Assembly (NCBI GenBank): GCA_019873655.1
Contig: JAIOAU010000004.1
Coordinates: forward strand, 62,001 to 126,000
Length of the DNA stretch: 64,000 nucleotides
DNA from: Chloroflexota bacterium
Lineage (GTDB): Bacteria > Chloroflexota > Anaerolineae > Anaerolineales > Villigracilaceae
Direction of reading: 5' to 3'
Shown: positions 58,388-64,000 of the stretch, one piece after another
Layout of the letters: every line of letters starts with the position of its first letter
Numbering within the stretch: position 1 is the stretch's first letter
Program-made: the position numbers and the translations under genes
Notes under the pieces: generated by a model
Told to the model about the DNA's origin: nothing
The model's input: the letters and a program-made list of their open reading frames with translations, nothing else
Database searches by the model: none

Positions 58388-59656
58388 ATGAGCGCCAAAG
58401 AAACCAAGACATCCAAGGCCAAACCCCGCAAAGAGAAAGACCTTCAGGACAAAAAGCGTCCTGGCGCCTGGCAAGTGATTGCCATGCCGCTGCTGGCTGT
58501 TTTGACCGGCCTGTTGGTGGGAGCCATCGTCATCGTCGTCACCGACGCCCGCGTCATCGCCGCCTATCGCAATTTCTTCCAGGACCCGCTGGGCGCCATC
58601 GGCCTGACCTTCCAGACCATCCTGGTCGCTTATGGGGCGCTCTTCAGCGGCGCGCTGGGGAGCCCGGAGCGCATCTTCCTGGCTTTCGAGCGCCTTTTCA
58701 CCACCGGCGAGACCGATGGGCTGGTGCGGGCCTTCTGGCCGTTGAGCGAAAGTCTGGTCGCTGCCACGCCCTACATGCTGGCCGGCCTGGCAGTCGCCAT
58801 CGGCTTCAAGGCGGGCCTGTTCAACATCGGGGCGGAAGGGCAATTCCTGATGGGCGCGCTGGGGTCGGCCTGGATTGGCTACACCTTCCACCTGCCCTGG
58901 TATCTGCACCTGCCGCTGGCCCTGCTGGGCGGCGCGGTCGCCGGGGCGTTGTGGGCGGCCGTCCCCGGCTACCTCAAAGCCACCACCGGCGCTCATGAGG
59001 TGGTCAACACGATCATGATGAACTGGATTTCCTTCCGCCTCAGCGACTGGCTGCTGAACGGCCCGATGAAAGCGACCGGCTACCGGCCGATCACGCCGGT
59101 CGTCGACAGCACCGCCACCCTGCCGCGCTTCTTCCCCGACCCAATCCGCCTCAACCTGGGGTTCATCGTCGCCCTGGCGGCCGCCGCGCTGGTCTATTGG
59201 CTGTTGTTCAAGACCACCTTCGGCTTCGAGGTGCGCGCCGTCGGCACCAACCCCGACGCCTCCAAGTACGCCGGCATCAACGTACCGCGCAACATCGTCC
59301 TGGTCATGATGTTGAGCGGCGCGCTGGCCGGCCTGGGCGGGGCGACCCAGGTGCTGGGCGTGGATCACTGGGTCGGGCAGGGTTTCTCGGCCGGCTACGG
59401 CTTCGACTCGATCGCCATCGCCCTGCTGGGCAAGAGTCACCCGGTCGGCGTCATCCTTTCGGCGCTCCTGTGGGGGGCGCTGCGCAACGGCGCGACCCGC
59501 ATGCAGTCGATGGCCGGCATCCCCATTGATATCATTTCGATCATCCAGGGCCTGGTCATCGTCTTCATCGCCGCGCCCGTCATCATCCGCTGGCTGTACC
59601 GCATCCGCACCCTGGAAACCGAAAAGGTCGTTCTGACCCGCGGCTGGGGCAAGTGA
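58388..59656 (+). CDS. Nucleoside-type ABC transporter permease 1
   Basis: A 422-residue permease with a basic cytosolic start (MSAKETKTSKAKPRKEKD) and about ten membrane helices. The GFKAGLFNIGAEGQFLMGAL stretch and the later FEVRAVGTNPDASKYAGIN loop are typical of YufP/NupP-type permeases of the BPD_transp_2 family. It pairs with the next gene product to form the channel. An AAGG site precedes the ATG. It lies 13 bp before the second permease gene. Confidence 0.92.
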   Translation: MSAKETKTSKAKPRKEKDLQDKKRPGAWQVIAMPLLAVLTGLLVGAIVIVVTDARVIAAYRNFFQDPLGAIGLTFQTILVAYGALFSGALGSPERIFLAFERLFTTGETDGLVRAFWPLSESLVAATPYMLAGLAVAIGFKAGLFNIGAEGQFLMGALGSAWIGYTFHLPWYLHLPLALLGGAVAGALWAAVPGYLKATTGAHEVVNTIMMNWISFRLSDWLLNGPMKATGYRPITPVVDSTATLPRFFPDPIRLNLGFIVALAAAALVYWLLFKTTFGFEVRAVGTNPDASKYAGINVPRNIVLVMMLSGALAGLGGATQVLGVDHWVGQGFSAGYGFDSIAIALLGKSHPVGVILSALLWGALRNGATRMQSMAGIPIDIISIIQGLVIVFIAAPVIIRWLYRIRTLETEKVVLTRGWGK

Positions 59657-59669
59657 GTGGAGAATCGCT

Positions 59670-60926
59670 ATGGCTATGACTTCTGCTCGACCATTCATCA
59701 AATCCCGACTTTTGCCCGGCCTGCTGTTATTCCTGGCCGGAGCGGTCATCTACCTGCTCTTCGGCAGCGGCGTGGACTGGTCGCAACAGGCCACCTTCGG
59801 CCTGAACCCCACCGGCCGGACAGAGGCGCTCGTCATCCCCGACCTGACCCTGCCGGTCAAGGCCAGCGTGGTGGTCCTCTCGCTGGTGGCGGTCTTCCTG
59901 GGCGCCTGGCAGATGGCGCGCGGCATCCGCTCGAGCGGACTGGCCGTCGGCCTGGTGGCGTTCGCTTTCGTAGCAGCCTTCCTCCTGTGGGCCACCAAGG
60001 ATAACTCCTTCAGCCTGGTCGGCATGTTGAGCAGTTCGCTGGTGCGCGCCACCCCCATCGCCCTGGCCGCCCTGTGCGGCGTCATCAGCGAGCGCGCCGC
60101 GGTGGTCAACATCGGCATCGAGGGCATCCTGCTCATCTCGGCCCAGACCGCCGTCATCGTCGGCACCAAGAGCGGCAACCTGTACGTGGCCCTGATCGCC
60201 GCCATCCTGGTCGGAGGGCTGGTGGGCGCTTTCCACGCCCTGATGGCCGTCAAATTCAAAGTGGACCAAATCGTCAGCGGCGTGGCCATCAACATCTTCG
60301 CCGTCGGCGCGACCAGTTTCGTCTCTTCTCGCTTCCTCGAAAAAGACATCAACGGCCTGAATAACTCCGGCACCTTCCCCACCATCTCCGTTCCCTTGCT
60401 ATCTAAAATCCCCGTGCTGGGCCCCGTCCTTTTCGAGAACAACATCATCGTCTTTTTGATGATGATTCTGGTCGTCGTCCTGCATGTCGTGCTCTTCTAC
60501 ACCCCCTGGGGCTTGCGGACGCGGGCAGTCGGCGAACACCCCAAGGCGGCCGACACGCTGGGCGTCAACGTCTTCCTGACGCGCTACGTCAACGTCATCC
60601 TCGGCGGGATGATCGCCGGCCTGGGCGGGGCCTACTTCACCATCGGGGCGGTCGGCCGCTTCGACGAGGTGATGACCGCCGGCAAAGGCTTCATCGGCCT
60701 GGCCGCCATGATCTTCGGCAAGTGGACGCCGTTCGGGGCCTTCGCCGCTTCCCTGCTCTTCGGCTTCGCCGACTCCCTGCAGGTCAAACTGCAAATCCTG
60801 GGCATTCCCATCCCGTCTGAATTCCTGCTCATGGCGCCCTACATCGTCACCATGGTCGTGCTGGCCGGCGTGGTCGGCAGCGCCATGGCCCCCGCCGCCG
60901 ACGGCGTCCCCTACGAGAAGAATTAA
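59670..60926 (+). CDS. Nucleoside-type ABC transporter permease 2
   Basis: A 418-residue permease with about ten helices, of the YufQ/NupQ type. RAAVVNIGIEGILLISAQTA, KVDQIVSGVAINIFAVGATS and LRTRAVGEHPKAADTLGVNV are its family segments, parallel to those in permease 1. The first ~115 residues hold extra helices and an extracytoplasmic loop before the core. With permease 1, the fused ATPase and the BMP lipoprotein it makes a complete importer. A terminator at 60966-60995 closes the operon. Confidence 0.92.
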   Translation: MAMTSARPFIKSRLLPGLLLFLAGAVIYLLFGSGVDWSQQATFGLNPTGRTEALVIPDLTLPVKASVVVLSLVAVFLGAWQMARGIRSSGLAVGLVAFAFVAAFLLWATKDNSFSLVGMLSSSLVRATPIALAALCGVISERAAVVNIGIEGILLISAQTAVIVGTKSGNLYVALIAAILVGGLVGAFHALMAVKFKVDQIVSGVAINIFAVGATSFVSSRFLEKDINGLNNSGTFPTISVPLLSKIPVLGPVLFENNIIVFLMMILVVVLHVVLFYTPWGLRTRAVGEHPKAADTLGVNVFLTRYVNVILGGMIAGLGGAYFTIGAVGRFDEVMTAGKGFIGLAAMIFGKWTPFGAFAASLLFGFADSLQVKLQILGIPIPSEFLLMAPYIVTMVVLAGVVGSAMAPAADGVPYEKN

Positions 60927-60965
60927 ATCGCTCGCCTGTAGAGCGAACTCTACCGCAGTGCGCAG

Positions 60966-60995
60966 GAGGCCTCTGGCCGAGATTGCCAGGGCCTC
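60966..60995 (+). terminator. Terminator of the ABC transporter operon
   Basis: GAGGCC-T-CTGGC pairs with GCCAGGGCCTC with one bulged base, followed by a T-rich stretch (TTGCTTCTTTCTC). Confidence 0.8.
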
Positions 60996-61063
60996 TTGCT
61001 TCTTTCTCTGCCGAAGATTCCTTCCGGGAGATCGCCCCCAACAACGCATAGCCGAAAGTGATT

Positions 61064-61072
61064 TGATATAAT
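61064..61072 (+). promoter_or_regulatory. Extended -10 box of the NBR1-domain lipoprotein gene
   Basis: TTTGATATAAT contains TG-N-TATAAT, about 31 nt before the ATG. The -35 region is poor, as expected for an extended -10 promoter. Confidence 0.65.
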
Positions 61073-61103
61073 GAGCAAGGTTGTTATGAAAACGGAGGTT
61101 TCC

Positions 61104-61778
61104 ATGAAACATTTTCAGAAAACACTCGCCCTCCTGGCAGCCGGCGTCCTGCTCCTGCTCGCCGCCTGCGGCGGCCGAGCCGACCAGGCGGCCCCCACCA
61201 CCGACCCGGCGGCCTTCGCCACCCAGGCGGTCGAGACCGCCTACGCCCAGTTGACTCAGACGGCCATGGCCATCCCCACCCAAACGCCGACCCCGACCAT
61301 CACTCCCACCCTGGACCCCGCCCTCCAGACCCCCACGGCGACCGCCACCCTGCTGGCCGGTCAGCCCAGCCCGACTCCGCTGCCCACCCGCATGGTCGGC
61401 ACCGCTGGCCAGCCCACCCAGCAAACCTGCGACAACTTCCTCCTGCTGCGCGACGTCAGCATACCTGACGGCACCATCATCGGTCCCGGGGAAACCTTCG
61501 AGAAAACCTGGGAACTCCAAAACCTCGGCCCCTGCACCTGGACGGGAGAATACCGCCTGGTGTGGGCCTACGGCGACTGGTACGGCACCGAACCGGTGTA
61601 CATGTACTACACCGTCCCGCCGGGCGACACCATCCAGTTGACCGTCACCTTGACTGCCCCCACCACGCCGGGCAACTACTTCGCGGCCTTCATCATGCAG
61701 AACGACCGCGGCGTCAACTTCGGCATCCCCAACTACCTGACGGTTTACATCGTCGTCCCCGCCACCCCCACGCCCTAG
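61104..61778 (+). CDS. Lipoprotein with NBR1-like Ig domain
   Basis: A 224-residue lipoprotein. The lipobox LLAAC is followed by a Thr-Pro stalk (about 50-105). The C-terminal domain (about 110-220) matches the NBR1-type Ig-like (four-Trp) fold: DGTIIGPGETFEKTWELQNL, GPCTWTGEYRLVW, YTVPPGDTIQLTVTLTAP and FAAFIMQNDRGVNFG. In bacteria this domain occurs on surface proteins, most often in Chloroflexota and Actinomycetota, with unknown ligand. ATG 61104 is preferred because ACGGAGG is just upstream. queG begins 2 bp after the stop. Confidence 0.88.
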   Translation: MKHFQKTLALLAAGVLLLLAACGGRADQAAPTTDPAAFATQAVETAYAQLTQTAMAIPTQTPTPTITPTLDPALQTPTATATLLAGQPSPTPLPTRMVGTAGQPTQQTCDNFLLLRDVSIPDGTIIGPGETFEKTWELQNLGPCTWTGEYRLVWAYGDWYGTEPVYMYYTVPPGDTIQLTVTLTAPTTPGNYFAAFIMQNDRGVNFGIPNYLTVYIVVPATPTP

Positions 61779-61780
61779 AG

Positions 61781-62845
61781 GTGTCTGCCGAACTAACGCG
61801 AACCATCAAAGAAGAAGCCCGCCGGCTGGGATTCCCGCTGGCGGGCGTCACTACGCCCGATCCGCCGCCCCATTGGCCGGTCTATGAACGCTGGCTGGCG
61901 ATGGGACGGCACGCTTCTATGAACTACTTGGCGGGCGAACGCGCCCGCGCCTGCCGCCGCGACCCGCGCCAGATACTCCCCGAATGCCGCTCCATCCTCG
62001 TCCTGGGCATTCCCTACCCGCCGCCGTCGGTCGCCCCGCCCGCCGAAGAAGACGGGCCTCCGCGCGGCCGGGTCGCCTCCTATGCCTGGGGCCAGGACTA
62101 CCACCTCGTCCTGCCGGAGCGGCTGCGCGCCCTGGTCGCCTTCATCGAGGCGCAGGCCGGAGGTCCGCTGCCGCACCGCATCTACACCGATACCGTCCCG
62201 CTCCTCGAGCGCGACCTAGCCCAGCGCGCCGGCCTGGGCTGGATCGGCAAGAACACCTGCCTCATCAACCCGCGCTTCGGCTCGACCTTCTTCCTGGCCG
62301 AAATCCTGCTCGGCCTCGACCTGGAACCCGACCCGCCCTTCGAGGCCGACCGCTGCGGAACCTGTCGGCGCTGCATCGAAGCCTGCCCCACCGGCTGCAT
62401 CCTGCCCGACCGCACCCTCGATGCCCGCGCCTGCATCTCTTACCTGACCATCGAAAACAAAGGCGAGATTCCGGAACGCCTGCGGCCGGCGCTTGGCGAG
62501 TGGGTCTTCGGCTGCGACATCTGTCAGGCCGTCTGCCCCTGGAACCGCTTCGCCCCGCCCGAGGTGGACCCGGCCTTCGCCCCCCTCCCCGGCCTGCCGC
62601 GCCCCGACCTGATCGCCGCCCTGAACCTCGACCCGCAGACCTTCAACCGCCAGTTCAAGACCAGCCCGATTCAGCGCGCCCGCCGGCGCGGCTACCGGCG
62701 CAACGCCGCCGTGGCGCTGGGCAACCTCGGCCGCGCCGAGGCCATCCCGGCGCTCGCCCAGGCCTGTCAGGACGAGGACGCCCTCGTCCGCGCCCACGCC
62801 GCCTGGAGCCTCGAACGAATCCACACAACCCAGAGCGATCCATGA
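61781..62845 (+). CDS. queG: Epoxyqueuosine reductase
   Basis: A 354-residue cobalamin- and iron-sulfur-dependent enzyme that makes queuosine from epoxyqueuosine in tRNA. The N-terminal DUF1730 half includes YTDTVPLLERDLAQRAGLGW and GKNTCLINP. Two 4Fe-4S clusters are carried by CGTCRRCIEACPTGCI and CDICQAVCPWN. The C-terminal HEAT-like helices (LGNLGRAEAIPALAQACQDE) bind tRNA. The start is GTG at 61781, 2 bp after the preceding stop, with no separate ribosome site; translation is probably coupled. Its stop overlaps the rdgB ATG. Confidence 0.94.
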   Translation: MSAELTRTIKEEARRLGFPLAGVTTPDPPPHWPVYERWLAMGRHASMNYLAGERARACRRDPRQILPECRSILVLGIPYPPPSVAPPAEEDGPPRGRVASYAWGQDYHLVLPERLRALVAFIEAQAGGPLPHRIYTDTVPLLERDLAQRAGLGWIGKNTCLINPRFGSTFFLAEILLGLDLEPDPPFEADRCGTCRRCIEACPTGCILPDRTLDARACISYLTIENKGEIPERLRPALGEWVFGCDICQAVCPWNRFAPPEVDPAFAPLPGLPRPDLIAALNLDPQTFNRQFKTSPIQRARRRGYRRNAAVALGNLGRAEAIPALAQACQDEDALVRAHAAWSLERIHTTQSDP

Positions 62846-63441
62846 AAAAACGACTGCTGATTGCCACCAACAACCGCGGCAAAGTGAAAGAAATCCAGGC
62901 CTTGCTGGCCGACCTCGACCTGGAACTGGTCACCCCCGAGCAGATCGGCCTGCGGCTGGACGTCGTCGAAGACGGCCAGACCTACGCCGAGAACGCCCGC
63001 CTCAAGGCGCTGGCCTTTGCCCAGGCCAGCGGCCTGGTCGCCCTGGCCGACGACTCGGGCCTGGAGGTGGACGCCCTGGGCGGCCGGCCCGGCCTGCATT
63101 CGAACCGCTTCGGGCCGCAGCCCTCCAGCGAAGCGAGTCGACGCGCCTTCCTGCTGACCCAACTGGCCGGTCTCCCCCGCCCCTGGACGGCGCGTTTCCG
63201 CGCCACCGTCGTCATCGCCCGCCCCGATGGTCAACTCTGGCTGACAGAGGGAATCTGCGAAGGAGAGATCATCCCCGAAGAGCGCGGCTCACACGGCTTC
63301 GGCTACGACCCGCTGTTCCTGATCCCGGAGATGGGCCGGACGATGGCCGAACTGGGCCTGGAAGAGAAGAACCGCCTGAGCCACCGCGCCCGGGCGGTCC
63401 GGCAGGCCATCCCCTTTCTGTTCGCCGCCCTGGAAATGTAA
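62842..63441 (+). CDS. rdgB: Non-canonical purine NTP pyrophosphatase (RdgB/HAM1)
   Basis: A 199-residue enzyme that hydrolyses ITP, dITP and XTP to keep them out of nucleic acids. It begins with LLIATNNRGKVKEIQALL (substrate loop with Lys), has ADDSGLEVDALGGRPGLHSN with the catalytic Asp pair, and SHGFGYDPLFLIPE near the C-terminus. Length is typical. Its ATG overlaps the queG stop (ATGA). Confidence 0.95.
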   Translation: MKKRLLIATNNRGKVKEIQALLADLDLELVTPEQIGLRLDVVEDGQTYAENARLKALAFAQASGLVALADDSGLEVDALGGRPGLHSNRFGPQPSSEASRRAFLLTQLAGLPRPWTARFRATVVIARPDGQLWLTEGICEGEIIPEERGSHGFGYDPLFLIPEMGRTMAELGLEEKNRLSHRARAVRQAIPFLFAALEM

Positions 63442-63450
63442 GATTGGCGG

Positions 63451-64000
63451 TCAAACCGGCCAGCGAATCGTCTGCAAGAAGAGGCTGAGTAGAGCCGCCA
63501 CGCGCCGCGGTTGTTCGAGCATCAGCATGTGGCCGGCGCCGTCGAGCGTCTGCAGGGCCGCGCCGGGAATGCCGCTGGCCAGGGCTTCCGAAAAAGACAA
63601 GGGGGTGAGACGATCCTCGGTGCCGCACAGGACCAGGGTCGGGACGTGCACTTTGGAGAGGCGCTTCGAGAGATCGAGGCGGTCGCAGGCCAGCAAGTCG
63701 CCATAATAAACGGTCGGGCGCGTCTCGGTCATGACCCGCCGCAGCAAGGTCTTCGCCTGTTCGGGGGCATGGGGGCCAAAAGCGCCTCGCTGCGCCTCTG
63801 CAAGGATGGTCGAATACAGGGAGGGATTGGCCGCCGCCTCCAGGCGGGCCGAGGCGACCGGCAGACGGGCGCCGCTGGCCAGCAGGGCGATTCCAGCCAC
63901 CCATTTGGGGCGCTCGATCGCCATATCCAGAGCGATGGCCCCGCCCAGGTCGTGGCCGGCGATGACCGCCTGGTGCAAGCCGACGGCTTTCATGAAGGCC
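63451..64000 (-). CDS. Alpha/beta hydrolase with Asp nucleophile (5' part outside the window)
   Basis: The last 183 residues of a hydrolase whose gene starts beyond the right edge; the reading frame stays open to position 64000, so the first ATG in view is probably internal. The nucleophile elbow reads AGHDLGGAIAL, with Asp in place of the usual Ser, as in epoxide hydrolases and haloalkane/haloacetate dehalogenases. The acid is in LVLCGTEDRLTP and the His in LDGAGHMLMLEQP. Whether the oxyanion hole and cap residues fit either group cannot be told. It converges on rdgB with 9 bp between the stops. Confidence 0.8.
   Translation of the reverse strand, partial: AFMKAVGLHQAVIAGHDLGGAIALDMAIERPKWVAGIALLASGARLPVASARLEAAANPSLYSTILAEAQRGAFGPHAPEQAKTLLRRVMTETRPTVYYGDLLACDRLDLSKRLSKVHVPTLVLCGTEDRLTPLSFSEALASGIPGAALQTLDGAGHMLMLEQPRRVAALLSLFLQTIRWPV

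Overview
The window is a stretch of a high-GC bacterial chromosome. It most likely comes from the phylum Chloroflexota, class Anaerolineae or a close relative. That placement is inferred from several features together: many exported lipoproteins with Thr-Pro-rich linkers, BMP-family lipoproteins with a nucleoside-type ABC transporter, GatCAB amidotransferase genes, a perfect HrcA/CIRCE site in front of groES-groEL, an NBR1-like Ig-domain lipoprotein, and the lack of visible outer-membrane genes. No rRNA gene is present to settle it.

Layout. 1-2.0 kb: the tail of a GGDEF protein, then a low-GC block of two gene cassettes on the minus strand with attC-like recombination sites (no integrase in the window), then a 22-bp tandem repeat. 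2.0-8.6 kb: an HU-like protein, a three-gene glycosyltransferase/methyltransferase operon, two paralogous membrane-anchored lipoproteins and galE. 8.6-14.2 kb: gatA and gatC, an esterase lipoprotein, tRNA-Pro, a small protein, a NERD-like membrane protein, an ALG5-like glycosyltransferase and rnhB. 14.3-21.2 kb: a polyferredoxin with a Gly-rich partner, a DUF2202 ferritin-like lipoprotein, a Ca2+-type P-ATPase, glgC, a 39-residue membrane protein and tRNA-Leu. 21.2-28 kb: ychF, a lone GmrSD-type DUF262 endonuclease of lower GC, an M3 peptidase, a low-GC pair (exported protein and a lone LuxR HTH) and ssb. 28-33.5 kb: a phosphodiesterase-like lipoprotein, panC, and an operon with an (alpha/alpha)6 glycosidase, two tandem c-di-AMP receptor-like (DarA/PstA) proteins and a small membrane protein. 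33.5-45.6 kb: a MaoC hydratase, PBP1A, a Ser/Thr kinase with a beta-propeller sensor, a PAP2 phosphatase, a transglutaminase, a GAF/PAS adenylate cyclase and ilvE. 45.6-52.2 kb: a surface protein, a PrsA-like foldase, groEL-groES and two TPR proteins. 52.2-64 kb: trmD, an MFS transporter, two BMP lipoproteins, a nucleoside-type ABC transporter (one ATPase, two permeases), an NBR1-domain lipoprotein, queG, rdgB and a truncated alpha/beta hydrolase.

Two wider patterns stand out. First, the cassette block near the left end behaves like integron cassettes: the two ends of each cassette are perfectly complementary to each other, as expected for an attC rebuilt in a circular cassette. Second, at least eight genes (gatC, the esterase, the glycosidase, PBP1A, the transglutaminase, the PrsA-like foldase, a TPR protein and trmD) have a -10 box ending only 6-7 bases before the ATG, so they are probably transcribed as leaderless mRNAs. 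All functions are assigned from motifs read by eye; no database search was run.
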